Below are positions 1 to 5,831 of a stretch of 51,776 nucleotides of DNA, piece by piece. A program made the translations under genes and the position numbers. Position 1 is the first letter of the stretch, and each line of letters opens with the position of its first letter. The notes beneath the pieces are model-generated. The model did not search any database. It was not told the DNA's origin and saw only the letters and a list, made by a program, of their open reading frames with translations. Location of the stretch: positions 1 through 51,776 of the forward strand of contig CATLAM010000007.1 in the NCBI GenBank assembly GCA_949878485.1. Direction: 5' to 3'. The DNA comes from an uncultured Eubacteriales bacterium (GTDB lineage: Bacteria > Bacillota > Clostridia > Christensenellales > UBA1242).

Positions 1-113
1 AGCAAAAAAAGATGTTCAATGAAATTCAAGAGCATGATGACAAATTGATTGTGGAGAATGAAATAAATTTAGTGGAATTTGTTTTGGCATTTATAAAATC
101 GTTTTACAAATGA
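1..113 (+). CDS. C-terminal part of a small protein, identical copy of the 82-aa gene at 4183
   Basis: The window opens inside a gene. Reading from base 3 gives the last 36 codons of a protein ending ...FIKSFYK and stopping at TGA 111-113. This is identical, base for base, to the end of the intact 82-aa gene at 4183-4431. By analogy the upstream part, and probably a divergent XRE repressor, lie outside the window. The function is unknown. The complete absence of silent changes indicates a very recent copy or one maintained by gene conversion. Confidence 0.75.
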   Translation, partial: QKKMFNEIQEHDDKLIVENEINLVEFVLAFIKSFYK

Positions 114-152
114 AATTTTCTTTTATTATTTCACTCTTACAATTGAGTTTCA
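1..152 (+). repeat. Left copy of a 152-bp perfect direct repeat
   Basis: Bases 1-152 match 4319-4470 with no mismatch, covering the 3' end of the 82-aa gene and about 40 bases of non-coding sequence after it. Similarity frays just after the shared GAGTTTCA. The repeat may extend leftwards beyond the window. The copies lie 4318 bp apart and enclose the conjugation-type membrane protein gene, a 54-aa gene, tRNA-Met and the XRE repressor. Confidence 0.95.
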
Positions 153-171
153 CCAAGTTTAAAGGCGATGC

Positions 172-217
172 TTTTTGAATTTATTCAAAAACAAGCAAAA
201 GACGCAGTTTTCACTTA
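172..217 (-). repeat. Short hairpin repeat, family copy A
   Basis: Read on the minus strand this is TAAGTGAAAACTGCGTCTTT followed by TGCTTG and a hairpin with 9-base arms, TTTTTGAAT/ATTCAAAAA. The same layout (a GAAAACTGC...GCTTG arm, then a T4-5...A4-5 hairpin) recurs at 3401, 3724, 4527(-) and 22138(-). The hairpin has Ts on its left and As on its right, so it is not a rho-independent terminator on either strand. Confidence 0.6.
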
Positions 218-274
218 ATCTGCTAATTGGTATGTAAAAAAAATTTTAATTTTGTATATTTTTTTCAAAAAATG

Positions 275-303
275 TTGAAAAATGTAATTTTATTTGTTAT
301 AAT
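275..303 (+). promoter_or_regulatory. Promoter for the conjugation-type membrane protein gene
   Basis: TTGAAA at 275-280, a 17-base spacer and a perfect TATAAT at 298-303 predict a start near 310. That gives an approximately 85-base leader before the ATG at 395. Confidence 0.65.
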
Positions 304-317
304 GAGAAAAATAAAAC

Positions 318-379
318 ATGAAAGCAAATTTACCTTTGCCTACACCTTTGAATTGAAATTCAATTCTGCCTGCTTTCAT
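318..379 (+). promoter_or_regulatory. Long-range leader stem just upstream of the ribosome-binding site
   Basis: ATGAAAGCA at 318-326 pairs perfectly with TGCTTTCAT at 371-379, and an inner TTGAA/TTCAA pair lies between them. The closing strand ends four bases before the GGAGG at 385-389. The structure may present or occlude the ribosome-binding site. Pairing is seen in the sequence; a regulatory role is inferred. Confidence 0.4.
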
Positions 380-394
380 CACAAGGAGGAAATG

Positions 395-2827
395 ATGTCC
401 GCATCAATGTTGTTAGGTTTGTTCTCATGGATTGACGACTTTTTTAAGGCTTTATTTGACTTAATTCCAAAACTTATCTATTTGTTTTGGGCTTCCCTTG
501 CATGCGTTTTGGATGTTTTGCAACTTTTCTTCCGTAAACTTGCAGGCTTGGATGTTTATTATATGACTGAAAATGGAAAGACAACCATGATTGCTGGCGA
601 CATTGTAACTCAATTTATTGCTGGCATCTTGGGTTGGGACATCGGTGCAGATAAATATAACTATTCAACACTTTCAACTGTTTTCTATTCCATGATTTTG
701 TTTGGAATTATTGTGTGTTTTGGTTGCATCTTGATTGCAATAATTAAATCACACTATTCCTATGATGAAAAGTCCGCAAAAGGACCAATGCAATATGTTT
801 ATGCTGGTGTGAAATCAGTTGTCAACATGATTGCTGTTCCTGTCATTGTTGTGCTTGGTCTTTATGTTTCTCAAGCATTGCTTCAAGCATTAGATTCAAT
901 TACAACAATAAATTCCAGTTCTATTATAGAGATGTATGGTTCTGATAATGTCAATAATTATTTAAGGTCAACTAGGACTAAAAGGTCTGAAGCAGCAGGC
1001 TCCACAAACAGTAGTGAAGTAACTTACAGCTATTATGATATATTTGGGGCGTATTCTCACATTTTATATGGAACTGCATCAGATAAAAATTATTCTGAAT
1101 CTCAATATGGATTGATTGCGGCAACAAGTCAAACATTTTCAGGCTCAATGTTTAAAGTTGCAGCATTTAATGCCAACCGAGCAAGAAAGTCAGGATGGAA
1201 CATAAATGATGAAGGTATTTATGATAACAATCTGGATAAGTTCACTGGATTAGCTGGTAGTGGTGATAAGCAATTGAAATTGTTTTCAAAAGCAAGTTCA
1301 AACGAAGAATTGGCAGACATGATTGACACTGCATTTGCAAACAACTTGCATTTGCAAAAAGGTTATGACTTAAATTACATAGATGCCAGTGGTGGAGCAT
1401 GGGCTTCAAGAGTATACTTTAACAATTTTTATACGCAAAATGTGAGAGCATTTTCAAAATTCAATATTGGCGTAATTTGGTATTATTATGACCTTTGGGA
1501 ATTTAACTTCTTGGTTGGGTTTGCTTCAATTATTGTTGGTGCTTCATTGTTTGTAAACATCATCATGGGTTTGATTACTCGTTTGTTTATGTGCATAGGC
1601 TTATTCTTGATTTCTCCACCATTGTTTGGTTTGGCTCCACTTGACGGCGGAAAGGCAGGCAAGTCTTGGAGAGAAAACTTTATGAAACAAGTCTTGATGA
1701 CTTATGGTGCTGTTGTCGGGATGAACATATTCTTCTTGATGTTGCCATATTTCAATAAGATTAGTTTCTTCAACATTGAAATTGCAGATTATTTTGCACA
1801 GACATTAATCATCATTGTTGGTTTAATCACAATCAAAGCGTTTATTGCGGTTTGCTCTGCATTGATTGGTGCAGAAGATGCAAATGCTTCTGGTGCAAAA
1901 ATTGCTGGCGAAGTTGGCGGAACAATTAAAGGTGCTGCAAAAATGACAGTCGCTGCCGCTAAGTTTGCTTACAAACATACCCCTGCAGGACATGTAGTTC
2001 ATACAGGTGTAGGTGTTGCTAAACAAGGACTTGGAAAACTTGGAGAAAAAGTTATGGGAACAGGTGATGCCCCAACTAAGTTTGGAAAAGTTATTGGTGC
2101 AATTAAAGACCCTAATTCTGCTATAGACGCTGGTTTAGCAGCAGGCTGGAGAAAAGCATCTGAAAAAGCAGAAGAGAAGAAAGCAGAAAAAGAAAAAGAA
2201 GAGTTAGGTAAAGCAAATGAAAAAAATAGCATAGAAGATAAGACTAATTCATTAATCAAGGCAACGGATGATTTAAAAAATGTATTTGAAAGACTTCGTG
2301 ATGGTTCTATGTCTGCTTCTGAAGCAATGAAACAACTTCAAAATGGCAAGGTAGGTAATGTTAAATTTAATGCATCTCAAGCAAGTGCTATTGTAAATAA
2401 AATGCAAACCTCTGAAAATTTAACTTCATTCCAGAAATCTATGAGAGAAAAGAATTCTGAAGGTGGAATGAAATTCTGGAGAGGTGAGACAAGAACAGAT
2501 CAAAAAGGTGAAGTCAAAACAATTCAAAAGGGTGAATTCGAAAAATCTATTCGTCAACCATATAGAGACAATCAATCGGGTTACATTAAAGATAATAATG
2601 AGGCTTGGAACAGAGCGAAAGCAGTTGGGTCTTCTGGATTTGGTGGAATGGTTAATGAAGCATATGGAAGTGTGCTTAAAGGTGACACATTTAAAGTATT
2701 TGATGATGCCAGAGCCAAGAAGAAAGAAAACGAAGCCAAAGCCACAGAAAAGGCAAGACACGGCGAAGAAATTTCAGTTCTTAAATCTATTGAAGCCGCA
2801 ATTAAGGGAAATAAACCAAAGAAATAA
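395..2827 (+). CDS. VirB6/TrbL-like type IV secretion membrane protein
   Basis: An 810-aa polytopic membrane protein. Hydrophobic segments lie near residues 22-46, 95-117 and 138-160. A large polar loop of about 250 residues follows, then a second cluster of three or four segments near 415-520, including a LFLISPPLFGLAPLDGG stretch typical of TrbL/VirB6-like conjugation proteins of integrative elements in Firmicutes and mycoplasmas. The last 290 residues are charged and Lys/Glu-rich, hence cytoplasmic. In the family such proteins form the inner-membrane part of the DNA-transfer channel. No other transfer gene is nearby, so this is an orphan or a relic of an integrative element. An in-frame ATG at 227 lacks a ribosome-binding site. 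GGAGG at 385-389 suits the ATG at 395 (5-base gap); the ATG at 392 is the alternative. Family assignment is inferred from architecture and local sequence resemblance. Confidence 0.6.
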   Translation: MSASMLLGLFSWIDDFFKALFDLIPKLIYLFWASLACVLDVLQLFFRKLAGLDVYYMTENGKTTMIAGDIVTQFIAGILGWDIGADKYNYSTLSTVFYSMILFGIIVCFGCILIAIIKSHYSYDEKSAKGPMQYVYAGVKSVVNMIAVPVIVVLGLYVSQALLQALDSITTINSSSIIEMYGSDNVNNYLRSTRTKRSEAAGSTNSSEVTYSYYDIFGAYSHILYGTASDKNYSESQYGLIAATSQTFSGSMFKVAAFNANRARKSGWNINDEGIYDNNLDKFTGLAGSGDKQLKLFSKASSNEELADMIDTAFANNLHLQKGYDLNYIDASGGAWASRVYFNNFYTQNVRAFSKFNIGVIWYYYDLWEFNFLVGFASIIVGASLFVNIIMGLITRLFMCIGLFLISPPLFGLAPLDGGKAGKSWRENFMKQVLMTYGAVVGMNIFFLMLPYFNKISFFNIEIADYFAQTLIIIVGLITIKAFIAVCSALIGAEDANASGAKIAGEVGGTIKGAAKMTVAAAKFAYKHTPAGHVVHTGVGVAKQGLGKLGEKVMGTGDAPTKFGKVIGAIKDPNSAIDAGLAAGWRKASEKAEEKKAEKEKEELGKANEKNSIEDKTNSLIKATDDLKNVFERLRDGSMSASEAMKQLQNGKVGNVKFNASQASAIVNKMQTSENLTSFQKSMREKNSEGGMKFWRGETRTDQKGEVKTIQKGEFEKSIRQPYRDNQSGYIKDNNEAWNRAKAVGSSGFGGMVNEAYGSVLKGDTFKVFDDARAKKKENEAKATEKARHGEEISVLKSIEAAIKGNKPKK

Positions 2828-2940
2828 TTTGGCATTGAATTTAGTGTTGGCATAAAGTCAACACTAAATTTATTAAAAACAAGACAATAAGATTAAATAC
2901 AATTCCTTAGAAAACGAAAATTAAACAAAAGGGAGAAATT

Positions 2941-3105
2941 ATGGGAATTTTAAAAGAACTTTTTGAGCCTATTATTAAAAACAACGAATTTCTTGCTGCA
3001 TTGATTGACTTAAAAGCGATTAAAGAAAAAGAATATTGCAAAGCAGAAGAAAAAAGACACAATGAAATTATGAGTGCTTTGAAAGACATTGAAAAAAGTT
3101 TATAG
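2941..3105 (+). CDS. 54-aa charged hypothetical protein following the TrbL-like gene
   Basis: The ORF starts MGILKELFEPIIKNN and ends ...RHNEIMSALKDIEKSL before TAG. AAAGGGAGAA upstream (ending about 3 bases before the ATG) is a good ribosome-binding site, and a strong terminator follows 2 bases after the stop. It is mostly helical and charged, with no membrane segment. Its C-terminus (RHNEIMSALKDIE) resembles the extreme C-terminus of the preceding 810-aa protein (RHGEEISVLKSIE), which suggests a shared docking or targeting tail. Function is unknown. It is probably co-transcribed with the membrane protein gene, 113 bases upstream. Confidence 0.6.
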   Translation: MGILKELFEPIIKNNEFLAALIDLKAIKEKEYCKAEEKRHNEIMSALKDIEKSL

Positions 3106-3106
3106 G

Positions 3107-3139
3107 AAAAAAGACCGAAAGCATTTTCGGTCTTTTTTA
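3107..3139 (+). terminator. Rho-independent terminator
   Basis: AAAAAAGACCGAAA, a GCAT loop, then TTTCGGTCTTTTTT. It ends the unit containing the TrbL-like and 54-aa genes, just before the tRNA-Met promoter. Confidence 0.9.
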
Positions 3140-3270
3140 TTCGAATGTGAAAAGAAAAGCGTGCAGAGTTTTGACAAATTTTTTATTAAATAATGCAACA
3201 CAAAAATTTTTTTAACTTTTGAAACAAATTTAAAACAAAAATGCAAATTAAATAAATTTGTTGAAAATGA

Positions 3271-3299
3271 TTGACATTTATTGTTGTTTCTTGTATAAT
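3271..3299 (+). promoter_or_regulatory. Consensus promoter of tRNA-Met
   Basis: TTGACA at 3271-3276, a 17-base spacer and TATAAT at 3294-3299, both perfect hexamers. The start would fall about 13 bases before the tRNA 5' end. Confidence 0.9.
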
Positions 3300-3318
3300 T
3301 GCAATGTTTCATCATTTT

Positions 3319-3395
3319 GGTGATGTAGCTCAGCTGGCTAGAGCGTATGGTTCATACCCATAAGGTCACTGGTTCGATCCCAGTCATCACCACCA
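3319..3395 (+). tRNA. tRNA-Met (CAT anticodon), elongator type
   Basis: The 77-nt cloverleaf has acceptor stem GGTGATG/CATCACC, anticodon stem TATGG/CCATA around the loop TTCATAC (anticodon CAT), a GGTTCGATCC T-arm and an encoded CCA. The G1-C72 pair argues against the initiator, and the sequence resembles the Bacillus elongator tRNA-Met. An Ile2 (lysidine-modified) tRNA with CAT cannot be fully excluded. A family hairpin repeat begins six bases downstream. Confidence 0.95.
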
Positions 3396-3400
3396 AAAGA

Positions 3401-3441
3401 AAAAACTGCGTCTGTTGCTTGTTTTTGAAATAAGTTCAAAA
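3401..3441 (+). repeat. Short hairpin repeat, family copy B
   Basis: AAAAACTGCGTCTGTTGCTTG leads into the hairpin TTTTTGAA/TTCAAAA. It is the plus-strand counterpart of copy A at 172-217, so the two form an inverted pair around the TrbL-like gene and tRNA-Met. Confidence 0.6.
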
Positions 3442-3490
3442 GGCATTGGCTTAGAACTTATTTTTTTATTTATACAAGATTTTTTGTGAC

Positions 3491-3625
3491 GACCTTACGG
3501 TCTGTTCAGAATGACAAGTAAAAACCTTTTCAGGGGATGTTTCGCTGTAGGCTGAACATGACAAATAAGAGTTGTCATTCTGTGTTGACGAAGTCAACCG
3601 ACACTGACAGACTGTCATGCGTTGG
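3491..3625. repeat. Mosaic of small palindromes and inverted TTGTCATTCTGA-type motifs
   Basis: This non-coding block holds GACC-TTAC-GGTC (3491-3502), an inverted pair of TTCAGAATGACAAG (about 3505-3518) with TTGTCATTCTG (3572-3582), GTTGAC-GAA-GTCAAC (about 3584-3598) and TGACAG-A-CTGTCA (about 3605-3617). It resembles the intergenic repeats with a TTGTCATTCTGA...GAAGAATCT core found in many bacterial genomes. No ORF is supported here. Together with the neighbouring repeats it accounts for most of the 475-base gene-free stretch 3396-3870. Confidence 0.45.
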
Positions 3626-3666
3626 TGCCTGTTCAGTGAGAAATCTCGTGGAAACGAATAGAAAGT

Positions 3667-3720
3667 TTAATCAACAAAACCAATTAAATAGTCTGCCGAA
3701 ACTTTGAAATAATTACAAAC
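3667..3720 (-). pseudogene. Truncated relic of an XRE-family repressor (C-terminal end only)
   Basis: The minus strand reads VCNYFKVSADYLIGFVD followed by TAA, almost the same as the C-terminus of the intact repressor at 3871-4074 (ICNYFKVSSDYLIGLTD). Coding similarity stops abruptly at about 3720, and repeat copy C begins at 3724. About three quarters of the gene is missing. The relic shows an earlier duplication of the repressor, broken at or near the repeat. Confidence 0.8.
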
Positions 3721-3723
3721 GAC

Positions 3724-3764
3724 GAAAACTGCACTTTTGGCTTGTTTTCGTGCTTGCACGAAAA
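3724..3764 (+). repeat. Short hairpin repeat, family copy C
   Basis: GAAAACTGCACTTTTGGCTTG followed by the 9-base perfect hairpin TTTTCGTGC-TT-GCACGAAAA. A second small hairpin, CGTC...GACG, follows at 3766-3778. It abuts the broken end of the XRE relic. Confidence 0.65.
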
Positions 3765-3795
3765 GCGTCGCTTTGACGTTTGTTTTCGCCTTTCT

Positions 3796-3836
3796 GCGAC
3801 CAAACGCAAGTCGCATTATATTGGCGACTTGGTCGC
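3796..3836 (+). repeat. Structured two-stem repeat, copy S1
   Basis: GCGACC (3796-3801) pairs with GGTCGC (3831-3836), and AAGTCGC (3808-3814) with GCGACTT (3824-3830), leaving an AAACGC bulge on the 5' side. The minus strand of 31537-31603 has the same layout, the same CCAAACG segment and TTGGCGA loop edge, and different but still pairing stems. Confidence 0.55.
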
Positions 3837-3870
3837 AACTCTATTGCTAAGCGGGAAATTCTAAGAAAGT

Positions 3871-4074
3871 TTAATCTGTAAGACCTATTAAATAGTCTGA
3901 AGAAACTTTAAAATAGTTACAAATGGCAATTATTGAATATATATTTGGTATTCTTTTACCAAGTTCCCATTTACTTATGTAAGTTTGGTCTATTTTAAGA
4001 GATTTAGCAAGTTGTATCTGTGTAAGATTGTTTTCAATTCTTAGGGCTTTAAGTCTTTCTGCAAATTTATTCAT
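3871..4074 (-). CDS. XRE-family (Cro/CI-like) transcriptional repressor, 67 aa
   Basis: A compact single-domain helix-turn-helix protein. RLKALRIENNLTQIQLAKSLKIDQTYISKWELGKRIPN covers the classical HTH (turn and recognition helix around residues 17-42). The C-terminal part (IIAICNYFKVSSDYLIGLTD) is the usual end of short XRE regulators. AAGGA lies a few bases before the ATG. It is divergent from the 82-aa gene at 4183, and the 108-base interval carries TAGGAC/GTCCTA palindromes that are its likely operators, so it probably represses both itself and that gene. The truncated paralogue at 3667-3720 shows that the locus has been duplicated. Small repressor plus divergent small gene is typical of mobile-element control regions. 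Confidence 0.88.
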   Translation of the reverse strand: MNKFAERLKALRIENNLTQIQLAKSLKIDQTYISKWELGKRIPNIYSIIAICNYFKVSSDYLIGLTD

Positions 4075-4096
4075 ATTAGTTCCTTTTTACAATTAT

Positions 4097-4168
4097 ATAA
4101 CAAATTGTCCTAAATTACTTGATATAGGACTATTTGTCCTGTTATTATATTATAGGACAATAAGTCCT
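4097..4168. promoter_or_regulatory. Operator cluster with AGGAC-N5-GTCCT palindromes
   Basis: Two perfect sites, AGGAC-TATTT-GTCCT (4126-4140) and AGGAC-AATAA-GTCCT (4154-4168), plus a half-site TTGTCCTAA (4105-4113) with a degenerate partner. Site centres are 28 bases apart, and 4154-4168 directly precedes the ribosome-binding site of the 82-aa gene. The likely ligand is the adjacent XRE repressor (inference). Confidence 0.7.
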
Positions 4169-4182
4169 AAAGGAGAAAAGAA

Positions 4183-4431
4183 ATGATAAAATACGAAATA
4201 GAGATTAAAGATGTAATACTTGATGTATGGACAATGAGAGAAATGAAGGGGAATGAATGGAGATTAAATAACAAGAGTGTGGAATTGAAAGACAAATTTT
4301 TGGAAAGTTTAAATGACCAGCAAAAAAAGATGTTCAATGAAATTCAAGAGCATGATGACAAATTGATTGTGGAGAATGAAATAAATTTAGTGGAATTTGT
4401 TTTGGCATTTATAAAATCGTTTTACAAATGA
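4183..4431 (+). CDS. 82-aa charged hypothetical protein, divergent from the XRE repressor
   Basis: The protein starts MIKYEIEIKDVILDVW, is rich in Glu, Lys and Asn, and ends LVEFVLAFIKSFYK. An aggag ribosome-binding site lies 8-9 bases before the ATG. The shape (a central LNDQQKKMFNEIQEHDDKL helix and a terminal hydrophobic/aromatic helix) recalls small DUF6809-type proteins of Clostridia, but this is only a resemblance. The last 37 codons plus 3' flank are duplicated at 1-152. The gene lies immediately downstream of the AGGAC/GTCCT operators and is probably repressed by the divergent XRE protein. No toxin or enzyme motif is visible. Confidence 0.65.
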   Translation: MIKYEIEIKDVILDVWTMREMKGNEWRLNNKSVELKDKFLESLNDQQKKMFNEIQEHDDKLIVENEINLVEFVLAFIKSFYK

Positions 4432-4470
4432 AATTTTCTTTTATTATTTCACTCTTACAATTGAGTTTCA
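4319..4470 (+). repeat. Right copy of the 152-bp perfect direct repeat
   Basis: Identical to 1-152. Similarity ends at 4470, where an extra A precedes CCAAGTT, and only patches remain downstream. Confidence 0.95.
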
Positions 4471-4526
4471 ACCAAGTTAAAGGGTACATTGCTTTGCAAT
4501 CCAATCAATTTACTTGACGGATTGAT

Positions 4527-4571
4527 TTTTCGTGTTTGCATGAAAATGAGTAAAAAGTGCATTTTCACTTA
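4527..4571 (-). repeat. Short hairpin repeat, family copy D
   Basis: On the minus strand it reads TAAGTGAAAATGCACTTTTT, ACTCA, then TTTTCATG...CGTGAAAA-type arms (plus strand TTTTCGTG 4527-4534 with CATGAAAA 4539-4546, one G-T wobble). It lies just upstream of the yqeY promoter. Confidence 0.5.
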
Positions 4572-4577
4572 TTTTGC

Positions 4578-4606
4578 TTGCCTTTTGAGTTGAAAGAAAC
4601 TATAAT
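4578..4606 (+). promoter_or_regulatory. Promoter of the yqeY-phosphoesterase pair
   Basis: TTGCCT at 4578-4583, a 17-base spacer and TATAAT at 4601-4606. AAGGAG follows 6 bases before the ATG at 4627. Confidence 0.6.
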
Positions 4607-4626
4607 TATCACATAAGGAGTTTATT

Positions 4627-5052
4627 ATGATTGAAGAAGAAATCAAAAAAGCCAATATTCAGGCTATGAAAGATAAGGACACTGTTGCTCGTGCTTTTTA
4701 CAGTGTTTTGATGAACAAAATTATGTTGGAAAAAATTGCCAAGCGTGAAAGTGGCAAAGAAATTGTGGATGCCGATGTTTCAAACATCATTCAAAAGTTG
4801 ATTAAAGAACTTAATGATGAAAAAGAAAACTATGCAAAAGTTGGAAACACAGAACAAGTGGCAAGCATTAATCGTCAAATTGAAATTGCTTCTGCATATT
4901 TGCCTAAAATGTTGTCACGCGACGAAATTAAAAACATTATTCTTGGTTTGGACGACAAAAGCATTCCAAGCGTTATGAAACATTTTAAAGCCAATTTCAA
5001 TGGTCAAGTTGACATGCGTCTTGTTCAAGAAGTTTTAAAGGAACTTGCATGA
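4627..5052 (+). CDS. yqeY: GatB/YqeY domain protein
   Basis: A 141-aa protein of the usual YqeY length. It begins MIEEEIKKANIQAMKDKD and has the family features: an N-terminal helical bundle with ARAFYSVLMNKI, a DVSNIIQKLIKELNDEKENY segment, and ASAYLPKMLSRDEIKNII leading to the C-terminal subdomain that resembles the GatB tail. The family is thought to bind tRNA or assist amidation-type aminoacylation, but no reaction is firmly known. The stop codon overlaps the next gene (ATGA), so translation is coupled to the phosphoesterase. Start chosen for AAGGAG at the right spacing. Confidence 0.92.
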   Translation: MIEEEIKKANIQAMKDKDTVARAFYSVLMNKIMLEKIAKRESGKEIVDADVSNIIQKLIKELNDEKENYAKVGNTEQVASINRQIEIASAYLPKMLSRDEIKNIILGLDDKSIPSVMKHFKANFNGQVDMRLVQEVLKELA

Positions 5053-5744
5053 AAGTTTTTGCGATAAGCGATTTGCATTTATCTGTCAACAACCCTAAAC
5101 CAATGGACATTTTTGGCCCAACATGGGAAGGTTATGTTGACAAGATTTTTGCTGACTGGAAGGAAAAAGTTTCAGATGATGATTTGGTTTTAATGGCGGG
5201 CGACTTTTCATGGGCAATGCGACTTGACGAAACCAAAGCCGATTTTGATATGCTTAAAGATTTGGCAGGGAAGAAAATAATTATTCGGGGAAACCATGAC
5301 TATTGGTGGAAAAGCATAAGTTCGGTGCGAAACATTTTGCCGACTGGATTTTATGCCATTCAGAATGACGCTTTGAAATTTGGCGAATACATCATTTGCG
5401 GAACGCGTCTTTGGAATTTGCCTGATGTTGGGAAAGTTATGACGGAAGAAAACGAAAAGATCTATAAACGAGAACTTATTCGTTTGGAACTTACTTTGCA
5501 AAATGCTGTTAAACTTAAAACTGGTGATGAGAAGATTATTTGTATGTTGCATTATCCACCTTACACTTTTAAGGAAGAAGACAACGAAGTCACTGCTCTT
5601 TTAGAGAAATATGGTGTAAGTAAGGTTGTCTATGGGCATATTCATGCCTATTGCAGACAGAATTTGGTTTTAAACAAAAATGGAATTGATTATTATTTGA
5701 CTTCCTGCGACTTGGTGGGAAACAAACTTATTGAAATTTGTTAA
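5049..5744 (+). CDS. Calcineurin-like metallophosphoesterase
   Basis: A 231-aa protein with the complete dimetal phosphoesterase signature: ISDLHLS (residues about 6-12), MAGDFSWA, RGNHDYWW, a CMLHYPP histidine, and YGHIHAY near the C-terminus. These supply the Asp, His and Asn ligands for the two metals. It is cytoplasmic, with no signal peptide. The family hydrolyses phosphomono- or diesters; the substrate cannot be told from sequence. The gene overlaps yqeY by 4 bases and has AAGGA upstream of its ATG, so it is translated as the second gene of that pair. Confidence 0.92.
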   Translation: MKVFAISDLHLSVNNPKPMDIFGPTWEGYVDKIFADWKEKVSDDDLVLMAGDFSWAMRLDETKADFDMLKDLAGKKIIIRGNHDYWWKSISSVRNILPTGFYAIQNDALKFGEYIICGTRLWNLPDVGKVMTEENEKIYKRELIRLELTLQNAVKLKTGDEKIICMLHYPPYTFKEEDNEVTALLEKYGVSKVVYGHIHAYCRQNLVLNKNGIDYYLTSCDLVGNKLIEIC

Positions 5745-5768
5745 AATATTTTGTTTTATGAAATTTTA

Positions 5769-5798
5769 TTGACTTTTGGGGCAATAATATTGTATATT
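5769..5798 (+). promoter_or_regulatory. Promoter of the lipoprotein gene
   Basis: TTGACT at 5769-5774, an 18-base spacer and TATATT at 5793-5798. GGAG lies 7 bases before the ATG at 5832. Confidence 0.55.
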
Positions 5799-5831
5799 TA
5801 AAAAGAACATATATTGACTTTGGAGATTTGC

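Noticed and set aside
227..394. 56-residue N-terminal extension of the TrbL-like protein
   Set aside because: It begins upstream of the promoter's predicted start, lacks a ribosome-binding site, and GGAGG at 385-389 fits ATG 395.
3396..3870. CRISPR array in the repeat mosaic
   Set aside because: Repeats are few, varied, inverted and irregularly spaced; no cas genes present.
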